DNA of 64,000 nucleotides from Epichloe hybrida (taxonomy: Eukaryota > Ascomycota > Sordariomycetes > Hypocreales > Clavicipitaceae). The notes beneath the pieces were generated by a model. The model was not told where the DNA came from. It made no database searches and was given only the letters and a program-made list of their open reading frames with translations. Position numbers and translations under genes: made by a program. The stretch is from positions 1-64,000 of the forward strand of contig JAFEKR010000047.1 in assembly GCA_019022495.1 (NCBI GenBank). The letters are read 5' to 3'. Below, piece by piece: positions 1 to 11,236 of this stretch. Every line of letters begins with the position of its first letter. Within the stretch, counting starts at the first letter, position 1.

Positions 1-82
1 CTAACCCTAACCCTAACCCTAACCCTAACCCTAACCCTAACCCTAACCCTAACCCTAACCCTAACCCTAACCCTAACCCTAA
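1..82. repeat. Telomere, TTAGGG type (C-rich strand)
   Basis: Uninterrupted copies of the hexamer CTAACC, 13 and two-thirds units, run from the first base and stop at a sharp border. Read on the other strand this is TTAGGG, the standard telomere of filamentous ascomycetes. The orientation places the chromosome end at base 1 and the interior to the right. Confidence 0.98.
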
Positions 83-595
83 ATAATCTAAGCTAAAGGC
101 AATAAAGGGAGAGTTAATTTTCTATAAAAGGGGAGGGAATCTAGGGATTTTATCTAGCTAGATAGTCACATGACTAGGGATCCGATTGATCCGGCGATGC
201 TGAGGTCTAGAGGCCTGTGGCCTTGTGAGAGAGGTCTTGAGAGGTCACAATTCTAGCCACACAATAGCTTACTAAAACTTATTACTCGTTGCCCTTAGCG
301 TGTTATTAGAGTTCTCGTGGATCACACCCTTATGGCGGCGAAGAGTTTCTCTTAACATGCCCCCACCATGCACTAAAACACGCTAGCAGACGCAGACTAA
401 CCATTTGCTTATTGCATAAATGAGTCTAAACGCTGTTTTAGCGCATAGGACAATTCCAGGCGTGCCTGAGATATTTAACAGGACAATCGCCTTACACTGC
501 GTCAATTTTACAAACACCTAGGACCCTCTCTTTATCGCTCCAGTGGAGTCTCGCATTTTAGCCTATTAATCACATAAGAACAGATCGATGAAGAC
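83..595. other. Subtelomeric spacer, no gene seen
   Basis: Moderately AT-rich unique-looking sequence between the telomere and the first gene. I see no open frame of note, no RecQ-type telomere-linked helicase and no tandem repeat. It must hold the promoter of the APH gene. Confidence 0.6.
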
Positions 596-1495
596 ATGGA
601 TTCCCAAATGGCTGACTATCCAGTCCGGGAGTCAATCCGGGAGATAGACGATAGTTCCTGGCTTATCGGCAACAAAATTCTACTCTCACGAGCTCCTCTG
701 TCAAGTTGTATATGGCGAGATGGAAAGGGAGCTGGCTTCACCATCTCCGACACACCAGTACCTCTGCCCGAGAGCCGTCCACTATCGGATACTAGCGATA
801 TAAAGCTAATATATGATGCCGGAGACGTTTCTGCCGTATTTAGCATTGGCGACGCCTTCTGCAAAGTGAGGGTTTTGGATATACCAGATGTGACGAGAGA
901 GCACGTCACGCTGGCATGGCTCCAACAACGGTCTTGGAGCTTCGCGATTCCCCATGTTATTCACCACGCCGAGCATAATGACCGATATTATATTCTACTG
1001 AGTCGGATTCCAGGTGAAACCATAGACAAAATATGGTCAAATTTATCTGAGTCAATGAGACAGCACTACGCAGAAAGGGTCGCCAGTGTCTGCCAGGAGC
1101 TAGCGGTTCCTGCCGAGAAGAGCTGCATCTGCGGAGTTGACGGCAATACTCTTTCAGAACGATATCTGTGTGGGCAGAAGGTGGACTGTAGCCCTCTGAA
1201 TCTGCAGAAGAACGCTTTGGAGCTTGGTATGGATTGCTCGAGCCTGGTTTTTTACCACTGCGACCTTGGCCCATCTAACATTCTGGTGGATCTCTCTAAC
1301 AGTTCTGTGGGTATTATTGATTGGGAGATTGCGGGTTTCGTACCCGCTGAATGGATTAAAACAAAGTTCCGGATATCCAGCGGAATGAATCTGTCTAGTG
1401 GTGATGGGTTAGATTGGAGACGAAGAGTAATCACTTGTCTGGGGAAACTGGGATTCACTGATGCAGTAGAAATGTATCAGACGTGGGCTAATTAA
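596..1495 (+). CDS. APH-family phosphotransferase (kinase-like)
   Basis: A single-exon 299-residue protein of the aminoglycoside phosphotransferase / choline-kinase-like superfamily, which moves the ATP gamma-phosphate to a small molecule or an unknown substrate. The catalytic loop HCDLGPSNI is at residues 221-229 (D223 the likely base, N228 a metal ligand). The metal-binding IDWEIAG follows with D242, the DFG equivalent. The N-lobe is less clear; the segment around residues 85-93 may be the strand carrying the ATP lysine. Fungal genomes carry many such stand-alone APH proteins of unknown substrate, so no resistance role is claimed. It lies 0.5 kb from the telomere and has not been RIP-mutated. 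The first ATG was chosen; a second in-frame Met lies five codons in. Confidence 0.85.
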   Translation: MDSQMADYPVRESIREIDDSSWLIGNKILLSRAPLSSCIWRDGKGAGFTISDTPVPLPESRPLSDTSDIKLIYDAGDVSAVFSIGDAFCKVRVLDIPDVTREHVTLAWLQQRSWSFAIPHVIHHAEHNDRYYILLSRIPGETIDKIWSNLSESMRQHYAERVASVCQELAVPAEKSCICGVDGNTLSERYLCGQKVDCSPLNLQKNALELGMDCSSLVFYHCDLGPSNILVDLSNSSVGIIDWEIAGFVPAEWIKTKFRISSGMNLSSGDGLDWRRRVITCLGKLGFTDAVEMYQTWAN

Positions 1496-2453
1496 GGTAT
1501 TATGCAAATCTTGTGAACATGCCAGATGGATGCACCGTCTGCAAAACGCACGGATTGCCTCTACTTAGCCCTGTAGCCTAAGAAATACTGTAGTCTCCGA
1601 CCGGAATAGAAATAACTGACGAAAAGGATTGTCTAAATCCCCTTCCACTGACTCTTCCTTGCGGTAGGCATATTCTTAGTATTATTAGCTAACCTCGCCA
1701 CATAATGAAGTAGAGAACCTACCTACCTAGCTGCGTTAGGTCAAGGCATATTAGACAACCTGGGACAGCTCTTTTCCACAGACACCTCCACCAGTTAGGG
1801 TGCCTGCACACTTCTTCGCACCACTGAAGTTGTTATATCCACACTGAGGACATCTGACCGCGTTGACTGGCTCGGCTAGTACAATGGCCGCCTTGACGCA
1901 GGGTCGAATCGTGGTGCAAGAAGCCATTACACCGGATTTAGTAGGAAGGACGCTTATAGGATTTAGATAAAGTATACTAATAGGAGTTAGGAAAGTTAAG
2001 TCCTATAAAAAGGATATAGAGACGCTTTTAAAGGCATGAAGCAACCGTAAACGATCACTCTAACGGCAGCAGTGTGGCCTTAAGTAATAATTTTGAGCAG
2101 GAAGATGAGGGGTAAACCTGGAAAACGTTGGCGCTAATTAGACTTGTGAAAGTGCGCGTGACTTTAAAAATGGGCCTACCTACGGAGTAATCAAGTCACA
2201 GGAATGGAACGACACAAGAATAACATGCTTAATTTTTTGGCATTTTGATTCTACGTCCGTGGTAGAAATACCTCGTGAGGGTGCCTCATTATAATCGGTC
2301 ATGTCTGTCACTCCCGCTGCTCTTACAAGTTATGGGATGCGATCCAAGTCAGCGCAGTCTCGTAAAATTTGTCGTTTTTAGTAGCGTGGCCCCTGTGGCT
2401 GCCCGCAATCCCCTCCCCCCCGCAACCCCCTCTTCCCACTTTCTTAAAATGGC
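1496..2453. other. Intergenic, no gene supported
   Basis: About 950 bp of ordinary base composition. A 72-codon open frame near 2275-2493 runs into the transposon end and has no recognisable features. No RNA gene or repeat was recognised. Confidence 0.5.
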
Positions 2454-2456
2454 TAA

Positions 2457-5400
2457 GGGTGTGATCCACGAGCTAGTTCAAAATTTGCACTAACATTGCA
2501 TGGTACAAATTATATATAGATCTATATAGGGCGGCTAATTTATACTATTGTAGCTTACTTCTAGGGCTTTTTTTTATTGCCTTTACATAAGGGAACTATT
2601 ATAATAGTAGCTCTTCCTTTCTATAGCTTTAATATAATAGGATTATTATAATTTACTAGTAAATATTATATAATTTAAATACCTATTATAACTATATCCT
2701 AAAGCACCTAATTATAAGTGTCTAAACCCCCCTAAATTTATTAGACTAATAATTAAACCCTTTTCTTTTTTAAATTACTCCTTAAAGCTTACTATAAGTA
2801 ATAGCTTAATAATAATAAGATTAGTATTATTTAAGATATCCTTAAAAGCTTTATTTCTATGTTTATAAGGAAATTCCTATAATATTAATAGTCTCTAAAT
2901 ACTATTAAAAACTAATATAAGTAGCTAAAGGGTATTTAGCATGCTTTTTACACTATAGAGAAAAGATCTAGTATAATATATAATAAACAAAATAGGTAGC
3001 TTTATATAAGCAAGTAAACTACTAATTATATTACTTAAACGCATAGAAGGTTTAGTAAATTTATTATAATAAAGCCTCTTATTATAAATATAGCTATTAT
3101 AAGAGAGGAGTAGGCAGAGGTTTTCTTAGGAGACTATAAAGCTAGTAATATAGTTATTAAAGCTTAAGATACTAAGAGCTTTACTACTACTAAAAGGGTA
3201 TAAGAAGAGTTATTAGAAAAGAGCTTTAATAAGTCTAAAGATAATAAAATTAAGTCTTAAAGAGAGAATACTAATATATAATACCCTAATAATAAGGCTT
3301 ATAATACTATTAAGCTCTCTAATAAAGAAAATTCCCTCTTTAAGGATAATTAGTAGTATTAAAGTTAGCCTTAAAGTAATATTCTAAAGCAAAGCACTAA
3401 TAATATAGCTATTTCCTTAACGCTAAACCTATAGAGCTCTTAATTAAGCTTTACTAGGGCTATGCCTAATAGATTATAGCTAAATTTATTACTATAAAGT
3501 GTATAAAAGCATTAGGCTATAGCATAGGCAAAAGAGCTCTTAGAGGTTATATCTAATGTCCTTAGGCCTTAAATATAAGGCTTAAAGAGGTATATTATTG
3601 CTCAAAGAGCTATAGGGGCTAATAATATTAAGAAAGTAGTTAAGGACTATTAATTATATAGTAAAGAGTTTAGAATAAGTATAATTATTAGAGTTATATT
3701 ATAGTTAAAGTAAGATTAACTAAATCCTCTAATTTAAATCTTATTATTATTAAAAGAGGTAAAGTAAGCATAGATTAAGTTAAATTTTAGTGTTAATACT
3801 ATTTACTAGTAAAAGTAAGGCTTTTTATTAAGAAGGTCTATAAGCTATGTATATTTATTACTTTTTAACCTATAATATTATTATTATATTAATTAGAATT
3901 CTATTAATAACGCTATTAAATTTATTAAACGTATATCTTTTTATTTAAATTACTACTTTACTAAACCCTCTAAAGCTATTATGCTATTCTTTTCTAAATC
4001 TTATAGCCTATAAGGCCTATAAGAAGTAAAGATACTTATATAGTAACTATTTTAAGCGCTTTATACTTATCTCTAGGTAATAATTTTATCTCTCTTACTT
4101 TAAAGTTATAAGGCTTCTTTTTACCTAATTTAATAAAGTTAAAGAGGCCTATAATAGCATAGACTATCTTAATTTGCATAAGAAAGTTATACTTAGTAGC
4201 GCTATAGCAAATTATCTTTTACTTTTACTTATATTACCTAAAAACACACTCTATAACTATTTATAATTATATATACTAGAAGTTAAAAAGCTCTTTCTTA
4301 TTATTAGGATGCTTATAAGCTTCTCTCTAGTCTTATAAATAATATTAAACCCTTAAAAACAGCATTATTAGGCTATAATATATGCTAAATCCTACGTTAC
4401 TAAGATACAATTAGCCTTAAGGGATTATAAAAGACTTTATAAACACTATCTATAATAAGGTGCTATTATTAATAAAACCTTTAGCACTTACTAGTATATA
4501 TAGGAATAATTCCTTAAAGCTTATAGCTACTAGTATATTTTATAAGATATTATTCTTCCTTAACTAAAATCTTTACTACTAATTTCGTAAAATATACGCT
4601 AGAATATATACGCTATTAATAGCACTAATAGCACTATTAAATTAAAGGAACTTCTTATTTAGCTCTATAAATAGCAAGACTAACTATAGCTTTAGCTAAT
4701 AAATAAAGATTATATATAAATGCCTTATTAAATTAATAAGCTTATAAATAATTTAAGATACTAATACTTAGCCTAGTAAAAATTAATACCCTATGTTTCT
4801 CTATAGCTTATTATATATATAAATCCATAAGAAAACTATTACTTTTTACTTAACTAATTAATATTATAAAGAGCATACTAAGGTATTAATATAAAGCTAG
4901 CTATAGAGCTTAAGGAAAGTCTCCTTTAGTATCTAAAAGAGATTTATAAATTTAATTTCTAATAATAGTTAAAGAATTTATTTATAGAGATCTTATAATG
5001 CTATTAGTAATAAATAGGCACCTCTAAGGCTTATAAGGGTATTATAAGCATTATAATTATAGTTAATATACTAATAGAGGTAATATAGCCTATATAGGGT
5101 TCTTTATAGTAAGCCTAGCTTTTAAAAACACTATAAAATTAATATTATAAGCTAAAGGTTATTATTAGCGTCTTTATTCATAATAAATTAATTAAATAAG
5201 AGGTTATTAACCCTAAGAAACGTTATATAGCTTATAGCTAGGTGTAAACTTTATACTAGTGTAAACTTTATATAGGGACTACATAAGGTATATGGTTTAT
5301 ACCTAAAAATTAGTAGAATTTGCTTCTTTCTTAGTATTTAAGCTTATTTTAGGCATTTATATAGCCCTAGTTAAAAAGATATATTATAAATAGGGGGGGA

Positions 5401-5530
5401 TATAGTGTTTATGTAATTTAGATAAAATTCCATGAATTTCTATGGATCTTAGCTAATAAAAATAGCTAGCGCGTCCCGTTATGTGCATTTTGCACCTGTG
5501 CAAAGTTTGCACTGGCTCGTGATCACACGC
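2457..5530. mobile_element. RIP-degraded DNA transposon, PIF/Harbinger-like by its ends
   Basis: A 3,074-bp element. The left end is GGGTGTGATCCACGAGC and the right end reads GCTCGTGATCACACGC, an imperfect inverted repeat. Both ends have GTGCAAA/TTTGCAC subterminal palindromes. The flanks carry TAA directly outside each end (2454-2456 and 5531-5533), a 3-bp target duplication. Three-bp duplications and GGG-starting ends fit the PIF/Harbinger superfamily; this is inference, because the interior is so heavily RIP-mutated (AT-rich, stops in all frames) that no transposase can be read. The 381-bp element at 7127-7507 matches both of its ends in the opposite orientation and shows what the unmutated ends looked like. 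Confidence 0.8.
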
Positions 5531-5533
5531 TAA

Positions 5534-6176
5534 ACAGAACTCAGGACGACAATGTCAAGACCCTGAGGTGGTTGCGCAACCTGTCAGATCGAAATTCCCA
5601 AGGGCAGTGAAACAAACATAACGTTCAAGAATCAAGGTGTCCCCATTCGAAGCCGCGAGTGGCGCCCCTTCCCTCCTGCCTTCTGACAGCGATGCAAGTA
5701 CACAGGCTAGAGAGAGGGTGGCGAACGTGTTGCACGGAGCGGCTAACGCCAGTGCCTTCAGAGAAGCTGAGATCATTTTTTAACAGAGCTAGAGTACCAG
5801 GCTCTTCTATTGGCTATAGATCCCGCGGTCGAAGTATTTCTAGTTAGCTCTAGAAGCATACATACGGCTTCCGAGCTCGACCTTGCTAACAGTCGAACCA
5901 TCCGCGATTCCCCTGTCCACGGCAACGCATACCGTCAAGGCACTGGGGCTCGATAACATCGCCTGACGGAACTCTTGGTTCAAGCTGCTTGATGCCGCTA
6001 TTGCCAAGAAGGAACCATATCCATCTTACTCAACCAGTTCCGAGGAAACCAAAAAAATGACATTCAGGAAAGCGACACTAATTTAACATATGTCGCAGTT
6101 TGATACCAAGGAAAGTTCGCAGTGCTTGAGTAGATTACTAGGATGTCTCAATAGACCTAAGCCGCGGCATCGCTTT
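5534..6176. other. Intergenic, no gene supported
   Basis: Ordinary GC content resumes at the transposon border. Two overlapping frames of 60-75 codons on opposite strands (5555-5847) have no signal peptide, domain or splice structure and look like chance. Nothing else was recognised. Confidence 0.45.
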
Positions 6177-6616
6177 CTACACACGAACATGAGCTGAAAT
6201 ATCATCAGCTAGCGCCACGGTGTCACGACCCACGCCTGTGAATGTAGCATCAAATCTGTCTTCAAGTTCTTTGTACCCTTTGAGGTACCCTCGTGCTTCG
6301 GCCAGGCCGGCTTGGGCATCGGACGACGAAGTCTTGCTCGATGCGCTTTGCACAGCGTCGTTCATCTTCTGCCAGATATCATCACCTAGGGTGTCCTGTC
6401 GATCCCATCGATTAGCATATACTGAGCCCGAGTATTCGGACAAGGCATTGACAACGCGCTGCATTTTAGTCTATCACTTACCTTGACATCGAATTCAAAG
6501 TCGATGTTTCGTTGCAATCCAGCAGCCATGTCTTTCAAGTCTACTTTCGGATGTTCCTTTTGAAGCTGTTCCAGGTGCTTCCGTTGAGCCTCCTTTCGTT
6601 CCTGTCGGGTCGCCAT
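6177..6616 (-). CDS. Small hypothetical protein, two exons
   Basis: Exon 1 (6616-6482) encodes a lysine/glutamate-rich start, MATRQERKEAQRKHLEQLQ, and ends at a GTAAGT donor. Exon 2 (6395-6177) encodes an acidic, helical-looking tail ending AHVRV. The 86-bp intron has a good branch site (TGCTAAT) and a CAG acceptor, and the exons join in phase 0 to give about 117 residues. A nearer CAG would make a 23-bp intron, too short to be real. No family was recognised; there is no signal peptide or membrane segment. The charged heptad-like N-terminus could form a coiled coil. It sits alone between two copies of the same transposon family. Confidence 0.5.
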
Positions 6617-7123
6617 TGTTTGAGCAATGAAAGGTGACAGCTTGAGAAAAGTCTGGATGGTCCGGTTGGGGGGATGTCTAGAACTAGACTTCAAGAGACG
6701 ATCGGGGAGGGATCAGTCAAGCTAAAAAGCACGAAAAAAGTTAACGCGGCTGCCTGCAAACGGGGCGAAATGGTGTCTTTGTATTGGTGGAAATCTGACA
6801 TGACGTTATTGCGGTGGTAGCGCTATTGTGTTAGCTGTACGCGTGCATAACGGTGTGTGTGGGGCCCAAAGATTGGCCTAACATTGCACATTGCATCTGT
6901 AATAATCTAAGTGTCAAGGTAGGGGTGTAAATGGATGATAAAAAGCGTTCAATTTCGGTCAATCAGAGGTGCAGACGGCACCCGACTTTTGTACCTGAAA
7001 GGTACACAGTGCGCTATGGTAATGACTAGTCTACGGAGGTACTTCTGATACATCGTATCCACTAATGTCTGACCTCGCGTTTTATCCCTGTCAATGCGCG
7101 CTGCCCTCATACAACCTATGCTT
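6617..7123. other. Intergenic, no gene seen
   Basis: About 500 bp holding the promoter side of the small gene to its left. No open frame, RNA gene or repeat was recognised up to the CAA target duplication of the miniature transposon. Confidence 0.5.
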
Positions 7124-7126
7124 CAA

Positions 7127-7507
7127 GGGTCTGATCCACGAGCCGGTGCAAACTTTGCACGGGTGCAAAATGCATATAACGGGACGCGCTAGCCATTTTT
7201 GTTAGCTAAGATCCATAGAAATTCATGGAATTTTGTCTAAATTGCATAAACACCACATCCCCCCTTATTCACGATGTATCTTTTTGACTAGGGCCTAACC
7301 AGGGCCGCGTAATTACCTGTAATAGGTAATTTTACTAACTTTGCCCCTATTTTAGGTGCAAACTTTACACTTTGCGTAGTCCCCGCGCAAAGTTTGCACT
7401 AGTGCAAAGAAAGACAGTTAAAATAATAGCCGCCCTATATAACTCCACATACAATTTGTATCATGCAATGTCGGTGCAAAGTCTGCACCGGCTCGTGGAT
7501 CAGACCC
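7127..7507 (-). mobile_element. 381-bp miniature derivative of the 2.5-5.5 kb transposon
   Basis: Near-perfect terminal inverted repeats of about 34 bp start GGGTCTGATCCACGAGC on the left and end GCTCGTGGATCAGACCC on the right. A CAA repeat sits outside each end (7124-7126, 7508-7510), a 3-bp target duplication. Its left about 140 bp is the reverse complement of the right end of the 3.07-kb element, and its right about 70 bp is the reverse complement of that element's left end. It is therefore an internally deleted copy in opposite orientation. Unlike the long copy it keeps its C and G bases, so it seems to have escaped RIP. The right end lies 20 bp past the sedolisin stop codon. Confidence 0.88.
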
Positions 7508-7527
7508 CAAGGGAGCTCTCCCTGACA

Positions 7528-9548
7528 CTAAGGCAGGCGGAGGTAAAAGTCCAACAATTTTTTGTAATCCAAAGTTCCCAGGCCAGACACTGCATCCCAT
7601 CCCGACGCGGCAGGATATGCCTTCAAAACACCACAACCCGTGTTGTGGCCCGCATCGACATCACGCATAAACTCGCGCGAGTGTCTATAGAGCACAGGGT
7701 TAATGAACCCGACTGGACGTTTGCCCGCATGCAGGCGCGCATCGTTGACTTTGGCAATCATGGAAGCAACCACGGGCGTCGACGCCGACGTTCCATATAT
7801 CTGGTGGAGTTGGCCAACAACATACACAAGATAGCCAGTAGCCGCCGCTGCAAGATCGGGGTAACCCCTCCCACACGGAGTGAAGTAGCCAGCCGAGCTC
7901 AGATTTCTCAAATGCCTGGCTTGTTCACCGTCATTGTTAAGATATGACTCGACCGACTTTGTTTGGTAAGATGGTGACTTGAAAACACGGCTAAACCCCC
8001 CACCTGAGCTCGCAACGACCTTGCTTTTATCGCTTTCCCACATGAAGGCAGCCTCGCGTGGGAATTTCGCGCCTGGCTTCCAGGTTTGATTCATTGCATT
8101 AACCTGCGATCCGCCTACAGCCGTCACCCAAGGGCATGATGCAGGGAAATTTGGACTGAACTCCCCCGTCGTGGTGTTTAAAGATCCCGATTCGGGGTCG
8201 ATACAAGTCCCCTGGGTAGAAGCAGGACCAGTGTCTCCTGACGCTGCTAACACAGTCACCCCCTGTAAGCCTAGTTTCAGGAATTCAAGACACTGCCTTC
8301 TCGAATATCTTGGAGGAAGCTCGGCTTCTGGCTGTGCCCATGATATTGAAATGACGAGAGGTGGCTTGCGGTTCCCACAATCTAATGCATTGTAACCACC
8401 AGGATTCTGAGAGTCAGGATAAAGGGGATCTATGGCGGGATCCAATGCCATTTTGCAGTAATTTTCATCAAATCCAGCTAGCATTGTATTGAGATTACCC
8501 CGCAGGAACTTGTCTCCGACCTGGGACAAAAATCAGTAAGTCATGGGTTATGATGTAGGCTCAAGGTAATCTGCCCGCTTTGGTCGCGAGGAACGATCAA
8601 TCTTACCTGAATATCTATTACAGGCAGAGGATCAACAAGCGTCATGCTAAACCCGAAGTCAAGATTGGGCTCCATGTTGAAGGGGAAACTCTTCAGCGTT
8701 GGATCCCGAAAGCCTCCATTGATTGGCAGAATGACAGGGCGGTGAGATATGAGATTAGGTTGGAAATCTCCAAAAAACTGATCCAAGTCTTCTCCAAGCC
8801 AAGTCAACCAATCCGACGCGTAGACTCCAACGGAGTTGTCTGGGTGAGACGGCGTGCTTGAAGATGGTATTCCGTAGAGCAGCCTCAAGCATTCTGGCGT
8901 CGTGTACTTGAAACAGTCGACTTGACGACGTATATTTTTAGGCTTCGAGTTTCTAGCCCCATCTCTTCTTGGTGGCGCAGGCATCCGATTTTTCAAGTGT
9001 GACGCGAGGCCTCTTTCTCCAATGCGAAATTCGGCCGTGACCAGATCGACATGTTTAGAGATGTTTCTGGGAAGATGGTATGTACTCGAACAGACATAAT
9101 TCTTGCTACCGCACAAACACTCGTTGAACTTGGTGCGCAAAAGCTTCTCTGCTTTGCCGCAGGCAATATCGAACATGAGATGATCCACATCCAGAACCAA
9201 GACTAAATTTCCGATCAGATCTTTGGATTCTTCTAACCATCGAGTAACATCTCTGACTCGGTGAGGATCAGAAGCGAATAGACTATCCACCTCTCTCGAC
9301 GTCCAATGTTTTGCAAAATCGGCTGACTGAGGATCCGCAATATTTTGTAGATGAAGAGCTGCGGAATCTGCAACAACCCGTGGGATAGATAGCGAGAAAG
9401 TCAAGCGCATTTTCTGGTCTTGATCAACCATCTTGCGTGTAAAACACGACGAGGAGGCGGAAAGGTGAGGTTTGTAAGGAACATGGCTTTCAGAGAATGC
9501 AGATGCAGATTGCAGAATGAATAGCAGCATTGAGATCTTATGCAACAT
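7528..9548 (-). CDS. Secreted sedolisin (peptidase S53, tripeptidyl-peptidase type)
   Basis: An acid serine-carboxyl protease of the sedolisin / tripeptidyl-peptidase I family, secreted to digest protein at low pH. Two exons (9548-8607 and 8520-7528) join across an 86-bp GTAAGA...CAG intron in phase 0 to give 644 residues, usual for the family. The start with a signal peptide (MLHKISMLLFILQSASA) was chosen over an upstream in-frame Met 43 codons earlier. The inhibitory propeptide fills roughly residues 20-205. Catalytic E293 and D297 lie in MEPNLDFG, the oxyanion Asp is near D410 (AASGDTG), and the nucleophile Ser lies in GTSASTPV near residue 559. The C-terminal calcium-site pattern DVDAGHN...GWDAVSGLG is present. 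All key residues are intact. A miniature transposon abuts its 3' end. Confidence 0.92.
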
Positions 9549-10404
9549 GACTGCAATACGATACAGCACCCGACACTGACCTGATTTGATGTATGACCCT
9601 GGAGTAGACCCTAACGAACGGCTATGGATAAGCCGCTTGTGGTTTTGGCAAGTATATGGATAATAAGAAGAGACCACAGCGGGCTATATAAAAAAATAGG
9701 TGAAAACCTTGAAGTTCTTCTAAACGATGTAGCAAATCTACTCGAATCTTATCTTCTCTTTGGGAACTATACGGCCACCATCGCGCACCGTAACACCACA
9801 GTGCCCTTGGCTGTGCTTAAGGGTACAGGGGAAATCCATTGATAAGCCCTGAATCACAATAATAAATTTGTACTATTTAGTGACTAATTATCTCTGGTAC
9901 TTTACGGGCCATGGGTGCGAGCGGGAAGGATAGATACTCTCTATCACAAAATTTACTAGTGAATCTGCCCGGTCGGTACGCGATTGTGATACTACGGCCC
10001 CGGAATGGATTGACATGTAACTTTTCAGACCCTTGCATGTATTGAACAAATGATTGGACCGGGCGATGGTTACATGCGTGAGATAAATCAGCACTAATGC
10101 TTTGTTTGCCTGCAAAATATGAATTATGATGACTCGGCGGTCTGACATTAGCAGATGGGCTCGCAATCTTGATAAGGCCTATTCTGGTGTGTGAAGTCCT
10201 TCGGAAGTTGTCCGAGACTAAAGTACCCTCTGTGTGAGAAGTTATCTTATTCGCGCTAATAACAATATAGAAATGAAATATATAAGAGTCAGAGGGCCTT
10301 CTCGTAGTTTCAGTCCCATTCACCAAAGCAGGTTTCTACTTCTACAGTTAATCATTACCACCTTGCCAGATTCTATAAGATCCCACGATTAATTTGTTTG
10401 CAAA
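9549..10404. promoter_or_regulatory. Divergent spacer between sedolisin and a cysteine-rich protein gene
   Basis: About 850 bp shared by two genes read outward. TATA-like motifs occur on each side: TATATAAAAAAATA near 9684-9697, about 140 bp upstream of the sedolisin start, and TATAAGA at 10374-10380, about 30 bp before the small-protein ATG. A 149-codon frame on the minus strand (9877-10326) has no recognisable features and was not called. Confidence 0.4.
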
Positions 10405-10766
10405 ATGCGTTTCCCGATCTTCAGTATCATTGTCTTGGCTGGAGTTGCCGCCACGGCTCCCCTCGAGCAGACGGCCGAAGCTCGCGTATGATGCTCCCTC
10501 TACTATTTTCCTAATGCAATGTCATTTGCTAATGCTTAAAATCGCGGATTTAGGGAATATCTGACGTAAGCCGCCACTCTGCATTGGAAAAAAGAATATG
10601 GCTTTCTGAACTGACATTGAATATCTAGGAAATTTGCCGACATGCTTGCGCCAAGGACTGTGCCAGCGGTAATAATCTGCAGTGCCTCGCTTGTGTGGCA
10701 ACCTGTAGATACACTGGAGGCGACGGCGGCCTAATGAATCCCGAAGAAGTCACATATTCCGAGTAA
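10405..10766 (+). CDS. Small secreted cysteine-rich protein (76 aa)
   Basis: Three exons assembled by eye: 10405-10485, a 12-nt microexon 10554-10565, and 10629-10766. Exon 1 encodes a signal peptide, MRFPIFSIIVLAGVAATA. The introns (68 and 63 bp) are GT-AG with branch-like GCTAAT and CTGAC. All junctions are phase 0, so skipping the microexon would also keep the frame. The mature part carries six cysteines spaced C-x3-C-x3-C-x7-C-x2-C-x3-C (CRHACAKDC ... CLACVATC), followed by a Gly-rich and acidic tail. No family was recognised. Size, secretion and cysteine pairing fit a small effector or antimicrobial-type peptide; that is inference. It is unlike the two paralogous peptides downstream. Confidence 0.7.
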
Positions 10767-11236
10767 ATTCTCGAAGGGCGGTTTATAATAGCCTAGGACT
10801 AATTTTTTGAGTTAAAAGACTTATAAATTAAGCCATTAGGTTATTTAAACTTTCGCTCCCATAGGTGTACGAACCCACAGTCCGTCCATCTGACGATTTA
10901 GTGTTAATTGAGTTTTCACTGCTTCTTAACATTGGAAGATAATAGCTTCTCTTGTACCTATTGTTCTAGAAGACATAGTGAGAAAAGCGGTTGTATTGCG
11001 ACAATAAGTTTTTTTGAATCAAGGCAAATTTACTATTAGGTAGAGAGCGTATGTTCTCATCATATGAAGTACTTACGGTACTTATATTCCTTACTAAGAA
11101 AATGTAGTCATAATGAAAATAATGTAAAAACCATGACTAAAATTCATTCTCTGTGTTACAAAGCAATAATATTCCTATCTGCGACATACAAAGACTTCGG
11201 ACTAGAACTTGGAATGAACATTCTCCACAACTATCG
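10767..11236. other. Intergenic between convergent small genes
   Basis: About 470 AT-rich bases between two converging genes. They should hold both 3' untranslated regions. No open frame or repeat was seen. Confidence 0.5.

Noticed and set aside
5555..5847. Two opposed 60-75-codon frames
   Set aside because: Overlap each other, no splice context and no recognisable residues.
6459..6481. 23-bp intron option in the small two-exon gene
   Set aside because: Below any usual fungal intron size; the 86-bp option has a branch site and keeps the frame.
9877..10326. 149-codon minus-strand frame
   Set aside because: No signal, domain or composition like the real genes; lies in a divergent promoter region.
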